This document shows, piece after piece, positions 57,201 through 64,000 of a stretch of 64,000 nt of DNA. Every line of letters begins with the position of its first letter. Position 1 is the stretch's first letter. Where the stretch lies: positions 78,494-142,493 of the forward strand of contig JAFBJZ010000349.1 in NCBI GenBank assembly GCA_016785225.1. Reading direction: 5' to 3'. The notes under the pieces were generated by a model. That model made no database searches. It had not been told where the DNA came from and was given only the letters and a program-made list of their open reading frames with translations. The stretch is from Psettodes erumei. Lineage: Eukaryota; Chordata; Actinopteri; Pleuronectiformes; Psettodidae. The translations under genes and the position numbers were made by a program.

Positions 57201-59695
57201 TTTTCACAAACATCTATCATGCAGAAAAACACAGACAAGATTTTTTATAAGACAAGAAAATATACCAAAGGACTAATGCTACCAATTGCACCACTACAGC
57301 TGTGGATTTTTGTTAACTACTGTACTATGGACCTCATTCTTTGTTTAAATTAAAAAAGGTGGACCAAGAGGAACCCTAAATCAAAGGAAATTTTGGGGAT
57401 TCCCACAGTGAATCAACAGAAACAAGTCATACGAGTCACTGAATACATGAAATAAACAGCTCCACCCGCAGTGATCTTTCAGTTTCACTTTTCCACTTCA
57501 GTTTGTCAGTTATGTCTATTTGTATGTCTGTTTTTCAAAGAAGACTTGGCTGTTGATGAATTTGTACTCAGATTCTAGCATTGGAGATTAAAAGGAAATT
57601 GGTCAATCACTGGTTGCATACAACTGTGCTGCAATTGTAACAGACTGTTTCTTTACACTTCAGACCACATATTTGATACACTGCCAATCTTGCAAGTTTT
57701 CCCACTTATAAAGAATGCAGAAGTCTGTAATTTGTATTGTAGGTACACCTCAACTGTGAGCAACAGGATCTATTATATATATATATAGACAGAAAAAACA
57801 CACTGTATAATTTTTAAATTATTAATTTGCATTTTTGGCAAGAAATAAGTATGATACAATAGAAAGTAAAATTAATATTTGTTACAGAAACCTGTGTTTA
57901 CAATTACAGAGGTCAGACATTTCCTGTTGTTCTTGACCAGGTTTGCTCACACTGCAGCAGGGATTTCGGCCCACTCCTCCATACAGATCTTTGAGGTTTT
58001 GGGGCTGTCACTGGACAACATGAAGTTTCAGCTCCCTCCAAAGTTCAGGTCTGGAGACTGGCTAGGCCAATCCAGAACATTGAAATGCTTCTTACGGAGC
58101 CACTCCTTAGTTGCCCTGGCTGTGTGATTTGGGTCAGTGTCATGCTGGAAGACCCAGCCATGACCCATCTTCAATGCTCTTACGGAGGGAAGGAGGTTGT
58201 TGCCCCAAATTTTGCGATACATAGCCCCATCCATCCTCCCCTCAATATGGTGCAGTCGTCCTGTCCCCTTTGCAGAAAAACATCCCCAAAAGTACAATAT
58301 TTCCACCCCTATGCTTCATGGTTGGGATGGTGTTCTTGGGGTTATAATCATCCTTCTTCTTCCTCCAAGCACGCCGAGTGGAGTTTAAACCAAAAAGCTA
58401 TATTTTGTTTAAATAGAGCTTTTGTGGAGTTTAAACCAAAAAGCTCTATTTTGGTCTCTGACAAACTTCAGACAGGCCTGGATGAGGGCTGGCTTGAGCA
58501 GGGGGACCTTGCAAGCACTGCAGGATTTTAATCCATGACAGCATAGTGTGTTACTAATGGTAATCTTTGAGACTGTGGTCCCAGCCCTCTTCAGGTCATT
58601 GACCAGGTCCTCCTGTGTAGTTCTAGGCTGATCCCTGAGATCTCGCATGGAGCCCCAGACCGAGGGAGATTGACAGTCATTTTGAGTTTCTTCCATTTTC
58701 GAATAATTGCACCAACAGTTGTTGCCTTCTCGCCAAGCTGCTTGCCTATTGTCCTGTAGCCCATCCCAGCCTTGTGCAGGTCTACAAATTTGTCCCTGGT
58801 GTCCTTAGACAGCTCTTTTGTCTTGCTCATGTTGGAGAGGTTGGAGCCTGACTGAGTTCGGGTTTGGACAAGTGTCTCTTATACAGGTAACAAATTCAAA
58901 CAGGTGCAATTAATAGAGGTAATGAGTGGAGAATAGGCAGGTTTCTAAAAGACAAACTAACAGGTTTGTGAGAGCCAGAATTCTTGTTGGTTGGAAGGTG
59001 ATGAAATACTTATTTCATGCAATAAAATGCAAATTAATTATTTAAAAATCATACAATGTGTTTTTCTGGATTTTTTTTAGATTCTGTCTCTCACAGTTGA
59101 AGTGTACCTTTGATAATAATTACAGACCTCTCCATTCTTTGTAAGTGGGAAAACCTGCAAGATCGGCAGTGTATCAAATACTTATTTTCCCCACTGTAAA
59201 TGGTAGTAAAAATAGCAATTGAAAACAAATGAGAAAGGAGTGAAGAGCATGTGGGCCACCTTTCCACTGACTGTTGTTCCCACATGGTGGCAACAGTGAA
59301 GAATCTGTGCAAGCCGTCAAACCAAGAACTACCATCACGTATCAACATTTAGAGTTTCATTCACACTCACTGGTTGCATATCCAGCTGCTGCCATAAGCC
59401 TGGACTCCAGGTGCAAGGGGATATTCTCACACAACATACACATGCTTTGAATGAAGTTGCAGCAGTCTGCAACGTTTGCCACCCTGAAATATTCCAACAG
59501 GGCTTCAGTGAGTTGTGTTACCACTGCTGAGGAGCTGGTTGGGCCAATGTTCCACCCGGCATCACTGGGCATCATTTGACACAACTTCATTATGACAGTG
59601 TGCGACTGACTGCTGAGGATGCGGAGGAGCTCAGAGGATTCCTGACCCAAGACAAACTTCACATCTTCGTTGCCAGGGTTAACCTCCTCATCCAT
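34898..59695 (-). CDS. nlrc5: NLRC5, complete coding region in 52 exons
   Basis: NLRC5 is an interferon-induced NLR protein that enters the nucleus and drives MHC class I gene transcription; fish copies are also linked to antiviral signalling. My exon model sums to 5,610 nt, 1,869 residues plus stop, very near the 1,866 of human, and phase is kept through all 51 junctions. Order: N-terminal death-fold-like region (residues 1-~170), NACHT with GQAGSGKT (~201-208) and CWVLDGYDEF (~281-290), winged-helix and helical region to ~690, then LRRs to the end. Exons mostly of 84 nt, each one LRR, are typical of the NLRC family. Adjacent cpne2 matches human 16q13. NLRC3-like genes are the alternative, but the array is far too long for them. 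Confidence 0.92.
36504..40127 (-). CDS. nlrc5: nlrc5 LRR exons 38-46
   Basis: Exons 40044-40127, 39839-39922, 39668-39751, 38818-38892, 38610-38693, 38353-38436, 37570-37668, 37369-37452 and 36504-36587. Examples are FSHNSLGIEGAESLCYVLPS and LSKNPIGDQAGDKLLEALMS. The 99-nt and 75-nt units depart from the 84-nt standard. Confidence 0.86.
40481..43505 (-). CDS. nlrc5: nlrc5 LRR exons 28-37
   Basis: Exons 43416-43505, 42960-43043, 42775-42858, 42132-42221, 41935-42000, 41340-41423, 41083-41166, 40853-40939, 40697-40756 and 40481-40525. LSSNQLEDEGVKRLMDSLP is a clear repeat. The 66-nt exon is a shortened unit. The 60-nt and 45-nt exons form one split unit (HLSLKESTGLTSV plus NVAGPFPSVATETI). Confidence 0.85.
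43975..46710 (-). CDS. nlrc5: nlrc5 LRR exons 19-27
   Basis: Exons 46621-46710, 46246-46335, 45898-45981, 45428-45511, 44948-45037, 44685-44732, 44547-44576, 44147-44230 and 43975-44058. Repeats include LNDSCSSVEGLVVLTALLSK and ASNNNISMKGVVLLAGALC. The 48-nt and 30-nt pair encodes one split repeat of 26 codons. Confidence 0.87.
46976..48982 (-). CDS. nlrc5: nlrc5 LRR exons 11-18
   Basis: Exons 48899-48982, 48505-48588, 48328-48411, 48118-48207, 47819-47869, 47695-47724, 47265-47348 and 46976-47059. Most are 84 nt and each encodes one LRR, for example LSDNNLKDEGIIRIADIFS. The 51-nt and 30-nt exons together make one repeat (AMNEVIVTFSQNSDMTR plus SISKSEPTI). All begin one base into a codon, so exons can be lost or gained without a frameshift. 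Confidence 0.87.
48089..48263. repeat. TG and CA arrays flanking an nlrc5 LRR exon
   Basis: A TG run at about 48090-48110 and a CA run at about 48241-48263 sit on either side of the exon 48118-48207, within 60 bp of it. The two are complementary and could pair in RNA across the exon. Confidence 0.8.
49886..50124 (-). CDS. nlrc5: nlrc5 exon 10 (entry to LRR array)
   Basis: A 239-nt exon: ILELCHCIQESQDHQLAKSV, LELRNIQLLPNDIDALAFVL and ends HIQYLR. It leads from the NACHT-associated helices into the LRRs. Confidence 0.9.
50237..50468 (-). CDS. nlrc5: nlrc5 exon 9
   Basis: A 232-nt exon: LHLFVSGLASQQCAPALVQL and LVLKLLNNMCHSNTLTGPK. LFVSGL is typical of NLRs just ahead of the LRRs. Confidence 0.9.
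52118..52248 (-). CDS. nlrc5: nlrc5 exon 8
   Basis: A 131-nt exon with YCFIHLTIEEFLAAL, the FxHLTxQEFLAAL motif at the end of the NACHT-associated region. Confidence 0.93.
52429..52585 (-). CDS. nlrc5: nlrc5 exon 7
   Basis: A 157-nt exon: LCELSQLAWRGLQERKILFL then KEDVPPDILEF and GLLSQ, the NLR LxxLAxxGLxxxxxxF block. Confidence 0.92.
52916..53345 (-). CDS. nlrc5: nlrc5 exon 6 (NACHT winged-helix region)
   Basis: A 430-nt exon with LLLSSRHLLAMSYLPALCNI and CCICLKHLL, the usual NLR block (PALC). It is followed by a long charged insert rich in E, R and K, and then LTQVYLTVLGAFLS. The acceptor at 53345 restores the NLR spacing (VKG-DSANSVLRTQ). An alternative in-frame acceptor is at 53408. Confidence 0.88.
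53447..53762 (-). CDS. nlrc5: nlrc5 exon 5 (NACHT Walker B)
   Basis: A 316-nt exon. CWVLDGYDEF is Walker B and LPGCTVLVTCRV is the sensor region. It continues to EYVDNFFGVK at the NACHT helical domain. Confidence 0.93.
54658..54789 (-). CDS. nlrc5: nlrc5 exon 4 (NACHT)
   Basis: A 132-nt exon: HLFVLLEFRQLNLLSSPLSL then VELLFRHYLPPEGGDNEK. FxFRxLN and LLFRHY-type blocks are standard NLR NACHT motifs. Confidence 0.9.
55549..55703 (-). CDS. nlrc5: nlrc5 exon 3 (NACHT Walker A)
   Basis: A 155-nt exon: LETFLQGCAGKVTVVVGQAG then SGKTVVMSCLGRHWACGL. GQAGSGKT is the P-loop that binds ATP. Confidence 0.92.
55959..56144 (-). CDS. nlrc5: nlrc5 exon 2 (N-terminal to NACHT linker)
   Basis: A 186-nt exon with HWEQYIAAVMGLLLRRWKQL and a polar end SADRGSRTP. 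Phase fits exon 1 (A plus AC) and exon 3 (G plus AG). Confidence 0.85.
57661..59196 (-). mobile_element. Tc1-like transposon, inactive
   Basis: About 1.54 kb in the first coding intron of nlrc5. Terminal inverted repeats of roughly 190 bp run about 57661-57856 and 58999-59196. The right end finishes CCACTG then TA, while the left end has lost part of its tip. Each arm holds an outer and an inner copy of an AAATAAGTAT-type motif, an IR/DR layout. The transposase between them is broken (separate entry). Confidence 0.88.
57890..58830 (-). pseudogene. broken Tc1-like transposase
   Basis: The start is MSKTKELSKDTRDKFVDLHK with a clear helix-turn-helix segment (GYRTIGKQLGEKATTVGAII). The block with the first catalytic aspartate is deleted. 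The second remains in VFQHDTDPNHTARATKEWL. After SPDLN about 13 bases are missing, removing the PIENL block with the catalytic glutamate and shifting frame. A 45-bp segment at 58379-58423 is repeated at 58424. Confidence 0.85.
59371..59695 (-). CDS. nlrc5: nlrc5 coding exon 1 (N-terminal domain)
   Basis: The start codon is at 59693-59695 in a strong context (GACCATGG). The exon encodes 108 residues, beginning MDEEVNPGNEDVKF, a mostly helical segment in the position of the atypical CARD of NLRC5. It ends one base into a codon at GTGAGTG. The exon extends upstream to an acceptor at about 59711, adding a short 5'UTR with an overlapping uORF. Confidence 0.85.
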
Positions 59696-59708
59696 GGTCA
59701 GCCTCCAT
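59688..59708 (-). other. short uORF overlapping the nlrc5 start
   Basis: ATG at 59706-59708 opens six codons (MEADHG) ending in TGA that overlaps the main start in another frame. It lies in the same exon as the initiator if the acceptor at about 59711 is used. Confidence 0.6.
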
Positions 59709-60937
59709 CAGCTGATACACAAACAAGGAAGCATGAACATAAGCACACATATTGTAACACACAGTCAGCTTGAACTGAGGAAGAATCTGCAAAAAGGTTA
59801 GGAAAATGCAAATACATCTCACAGTCACACTTCAGAGGCACACACTGACTGATGACCACTACCATTATCATCATACTGGAAGTTGGAGTTTTTGCAAAAT
59901 GGGTGCAGTGGAGCAATTGAAATTACATCCTGGTGCTAGACACCATGGTCCTCATGCTCCTACATGCACCTTATCAATTCAGATTTATAAGTTCTTGAGG
60001 AACCCTGTTTGTTGTCTTTATTTCACCTCCTTCACCGAGTTAATGCATGCTTGCTTTCATCCTTACAATTTGAAAAGTTTTGAGTTTTTAAAGACGTGTT
60101 CTGAGTGTATGTATATACTGGCTTTTGTAATTGTAGGTTAAGAACTAAAAATAAGCGCTTGTACTTCTGGATTCTGTTGATTTAGGCGAATTCAGAATTT
60201 ATTGGATTGTATTTTTTTTCTGTAAATGGCTCGTGCGCTCGGTTTCATTTCATTACTTCTGTTCCAGGCGGAAATTAAACTTCTAATGTCGTCGGTGTAA
60301 ATGTTGCATCGTAGGAAAGCGCATTGTTTTCTTGCAAAGGTTTCATGAAAGCTGATTTGAGGTAACGAGAACTGCAGGCTGCTGAGTCTTGTCACAGTAA
60401 CGCTACGGAGACACGTTTTCCGCTTTACAAATTGTCAGCCCGATTCTTTTGTTAGAAACCCGAGAACAGACTGGAGATATCTTAACTTCACAGATAAAAT
60501 ATGTATTATGTTGTTAGCCGGTCCCAGATATAACTCTCACTGAGATTTCGCAGGATCTCAGTCAGAGTGAGCCCCGATCTTTGGAAATGGTTCACACTTA
60601 TCTTCCTGGGCTGGGTGGCGTATACATGACCGAATGTAACGGGCCAACTTCCAGGGACGTGGGGAGGACGACCGCTGTCCTCGCCTTGTTCCCTGAATGT
60701 GTTGAACATCACGTGTGAATGTTGTTTTGGCGTGTAGCTAATGCAACAGACCTTAGTGATAGTTTCATCTGTCTCCCGGTGTGCAAATAATTTCTAAACT
60801 GCCATGTTATCTTATAGCTCCAGACCTTACAAGGACATACATTGTGTGAAAAGTACATAACTGGAACATAGGTTCAGTGGGAAAGTACTTCTGTCCGTGT
60901 AAAAATCGCCTATCTGAAAAATAAAATATGCACTCAC

Positions 60938-61040
60938 CAGCAACTGTTGTCGTAGACCGCATGTCTCTGCAGCCAAGATAGATATTATTTTAAAACGAAA
61001 CCGAGGGTTAACTGACTGCACTTTTGGTTTCGTTTTTGCG
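60938..61040 (-). promoter_or_regulatory. nlrc5: probable nlrc5 promoter and noncoding first exon
   Basis: A consensus GTGAGTG donor follows 60938 on the minus strand. Just upstream are two copies of AAAACGAAACC, at 60992-61002 on the plus strand and 61026-61036 on the minus strand, both with the IRF core AANNGAAA. An interferon-response element there fits the known induction of NLRC5 by interferon. The transcription start is inferred to be near 60,960-60,990. Confidence 0.5.
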
Positions 61041-63540
61041 CAGCTGATCGGGTCCATGTGGACGGAAGCAGACGAGGTGGATCGTCAGACAGCGCACGTT
61101 GCTCGATCGATGATCCGTTTGGTCAACCGCATAGTACATACATACTTTTAGTGATTAAAAAAGTGAGACTTCCTTCGGAGTTCACAAATGATGAAGTCAG
61201 CTCTTACAGGACAAGACGGAGGCCACTTTTGTTTACTTGAAACAAGCACTATGCGTCCTAACGATGCAATGTCTGGGGTATGGCAAACAAACGAGCCAAT
61301 GATCCCTACTTTAGAACAGTCTTAAGGGGCAGATAGTCAGTGAATGCGATTACTGACTGTGTGTGAGGTACTTTCAGGCACATGTTCAATCACTGCCTGG
61401 TGGTCTGCCGTGTGCTAATACTATTTTGCTGTAAAGCCCAGTCCACTTAGTATCCACTGCAGGGGTTGTAAGAGATTCTTCAGCTATGGCTTACATTGTG
61501 CAGCTACATAAGTGATTTTATCCCACCATTTTAATGTATACTTGTAGCTATGATCTGATTTTGAGCAGTCTAACATTTTGTGGGGAGATGACCAGTCATT
61601 ATTATGATTCACTCATTTGCCATGATCTAAAAAGAACTTGTGTACGTCACGATCAATTGTCAATATCAAATATTTGAGTTTAAGTTAAAAGCAACCCCTG
61701 AACTGTGTTCCGTTTTGTTTCAGCATGAAAATGGATCACTACGAGTGTCATCTAATGCTCAAAGCAGACACAGAACCTACAAGATGCCCCATCTCTGTGC
61801 TCATTCCCTCTCTACTGTTAGCGGGCTGTGGCCCCTTTTATCCTCAATTTTTAGACACAAATAGATCATGCCATGAGTGGCAAAAGTGTTTCTATACGAT
61901 GCTATTTCACATCGGGAACTTGCCTGCTGACTGTCATTTTACAAAAGCTTCAACAACTGCCTGGTGCCTCAAAACTCCCACCCACACCATCACCCAACAC
62001 CACCTGACCTCTGACCTCCTAGCATTCCTGTTCATTCTTAGTTTCCTGACAGCTATCTCATTACATTGAAGAGGTGTAATCAGATAGATGCAACACACTA
62101 AATGTATGACAAGCAAACGAGAAAACATGTAAAGAAAGAAATTCAAAACATGTTTATTACAACAACAACAAATTAAAACGGGTTTACACTCATCCTGGAC
62201 AGACTGTTGTACAAATGGGCAATACCCAGCTGTTTTATTTTTCCTCCTTGTGGGACATCATTAAGGGCTGAGAAAATTTGCTAAATTCACATAGTTAATC
62301 AATTAAAAACTGTTACAGATTGATGACAGATTTTCCAAGTGACAAGTTAATTTCTTATTTGAATCGAATCAAAGCAATTGGTGGGCTTTAAAAAAATTGG
62401 ACAAGATGCCAAAATGTCTTTTATCAAAATGGTACAGATCGAGCACCTGGTCAAGTCAAATTCTATAGGAGGGCTTTACTGTAAGATCATTCTCAGTGCT
62501 AATGTCCATGTGGGAAAACTGTCACCAAAACATCAAATCATCTGAAGCACAATTGGGTGAAAAACTTGATGAAGAAATTTTGCAGAGATTTAGAGGCTTA
62601 TTAACCAGGGCCTGCAAAATTTTGACCATTGTTGCAGACTGTATAAAGATGTTTTTCCCCACAATTTTTTGAAATTTAGCATTCAGTTGAATGAGAGCAT
62701 GAACCTGACGAGCCTGTCCCAGAATTAAATTGCAGCTTGTAAACATAACCACAATGATGTTAACTTACTCAAACTTGATTCATCTATAATTATACGCCAC
62801 TGGCTAATTAGCTACATCACCATCATGAACATTGTTTCAATTAATCCAGGATAACTACACATCAAAACACAAATAATAGATATTTTTTAGCACCAAAGTG
62901 ATTAAATAAATTGTCATAGCAGCATTTGCTTGTTATGACTCAGTACATCTCCTAACAATAAAAGCAGTCCTTACTCAGACAAGTCTTTTTGTTTGATCAA
63001 TATCCTGTCAACCAATCCAGGTCATGCCTTGCACCCCACCACTCAAATTACATGATGGAGTATGACAGAGGGCCCCTGACAAATGTAGCTTAGACACAGA
63101 GCATATGTCCCTTACTGCACCCCAAGTTACTGACAACTGGTTTACTCCAACCACTAAATCAAACTTACTCCCTTATGTAGACTGAATATCCTCACAAACT
63201 TTGGATCATGTTTAATTTAGGTGCCATATGAATTATTTAGGTTATGTTTGACTGGTTAAGATAAGAATAATAAATGTACTTTTTTCAACGGCATAGTTGA
63301 ATAACTTCTATTAAAATAATTATTATTCAAATTAAAATCGATTAAAAATTGAATATGATTAAATTTTTGATTATTATCAGTTACAATTACTGATTGCATA
63401 GTAAACCTAATTAGTACACATTTAGCCGACATTTGCAATTGTAAAGATGCCCTTTATAATTCAGTTTAAATTATATAAATGTTATTCTGATTATTGAGAA
63501 GAATAGGTTTGGATTTTAACAGAGAGAAAAAGTTTTCTGA
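61041..63540. other. intergenic region between nlrc5 and myosin gene
   Basis: AT-rich DNA with only short, unconserved open frames. I recognise no gene, RNA or mobile element. It should hold the myosin promoter and untranslated exon(s), but no convincing TATA box or MEF2 site was picked out. Confidence 0.5.
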
Positions 63541-63565
63541 GCTTTGATGGACTGCACAATGCGAG
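63516..63565 (+). other. 5' end of the first coding myosin exon
   Basis: TTTTAACAG at about 63516-63523 is a plausible acceptor, making the next 40-odd bases 5'UTR. Two ATGs (63547, 63559) precede the in-frame ATG and share a frame that stops at about 63603. Confidence 0.45.
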
Positions 63566-63978
63566 ATGGCCATTTATGGCAAAGCTGCCATTTACCTTCG
63601 TAAGCCAGAGAAGGAGAGAATTGAGGCTCAAAACAAACCATTTGATGCCAAAACTGCCTGCTATGTGGCAGATGCCAAAGAGCTGTACTTGAAGGCAACA
63701 ATCCTCAAGAAAGAGGGTGGCAAAGTCACAGTCAAAGTCCTGGAAAATGATGAGGTATGTATGTAACATAATGTAAAACTCAGCTGGGAGTTAAATTTGA
63801 TCACTTCTGATTTTGGACCAATGTCTTGTTGCAGGAGAGGACAGTTAAAGAAGATGACATCTCTCCAATGAACCCTCCCAAGTTCGACAAAATTGAGGAC
63901 ATGGCCATGATGACCCATCTCAATGAAGCCTCTGTCCTGTATAATCTCAAAGAGCGTTATGCAGCATGGATGATCTAC
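63566..63978 (+). CDS. fast-skeletal-type myosin heavy chain, first two coding exons
   Basis: Class II sarcomeric myosin forms the thick filament and hydrolyses ATP to move actin. Exons 63566-63754 and 63835-63978 encode the N-terminal SH3-like subdomain and motor start: MAIYGKAAIYLRKPEKERIE, then KEDDISPMNPPKFDKIEDMA and EASVLYNLKERYAAWMIY. The second exon is 144 nt, the size I expect for this MYH exon. The gene runs off the window. The usual six residues before MA(I/E) are missing in frame because the upstream ATG at 63547 is 19 rather than 18 nt away. Likely one of the fish fast or embryonic paralogues; the exact one cannot be told. Confidence 0.9.
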
Positions 63979-64000
63979 GTAAGACAATCTCTATAATGAG

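Noticed and set aside
60506..60712. Short minus-strand frame upstream of nlrc5 exon 1
   Set aside because: No homology; lies in the presumed 5'UTR intron.
61058..61240. Plus-strand frame divergent from the nlrc5 promoter
   Set aside because: A divergent transcript is possible, but the 60-codon frame has no recognisable feature.

Overview
The window is vertebrate nuclear DNA, almost certainly from a teleost fish and probably a percomorph (inference). The coding exons are small and carry GT/AG borders. The introns hold many CA/TG microsatellites, Tc1-like and hAT remnants and LTR fragments. The right edge carries a fast-skeletal sarcomeric myosin gene of fish type. No bacterial-style operons, rRNA, tRNA or CRISPR features were recognised. 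All exon borders below were placed by hand from protein homology, GT/AG sites and reading phase.

Region 1 (281-~32,470, minus strand) is copine-2 (cpne2). Fifteen coding exons join in phase to 547 codons plus stop, about the length of human CPNE2. They encode two C2 domains and a copine-type von Willebrand A domain. A noncoding first exon probably ends at 32,368 in a CpG-rich promoter area. The long introns hold two LTR-like elements with target duplications, two degraded Tc1 transposase fragments, a 303-bp hAT-type MITE with an 8-bp duplication, a LINE-tail-like repeat, large CA/TG arrays and a perfect 15-bp hairpin.

Region 2 (~33,770-~60,990, minus strand) is nlrc5, an NLR-family regulator of MHC class I genes. 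Fifty-two coding exons give an in-phase reading frame of 1,869 codons plus stop, against 1,866 residues in human. They encode an N-terminal death-fold-like region, a NACHT ATPase spread over several exons, and a very long C-terminal LRR array made mostly of 84-nt exons. The presumed promoter carries a symmetric pair of identical interferon-response-like motifs. A dead Tc1-like transposon with long IR/DR termini sits in the first coding intron. cpne2 and nlrc5 are also neighbours on human 16q13, so the synteny supports both calls.

Region 3 (~61,040-63,540) is AT-rich intergenic DNA with no gene recognised.

Region 4 (63,566-end, plus strand) is the start of a fast-skeletal-type myosin heavy chain gene. 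Two coding exons are visible and the gene continues beyond the window. Its usual initiator position appears to be out of frame by one base.

The most noteworthy points are the paired ISRE-like motifs at the nlrc5 promoter, the short overlapping uORF at its start codon, the NACHT domain split over many exons, three LRR units cut by extra introns, a hairpin cluster in the likely nlrc5 3'UTR, the LTR pair, and the shifted myosin start. No wholly new biological system was recognised.
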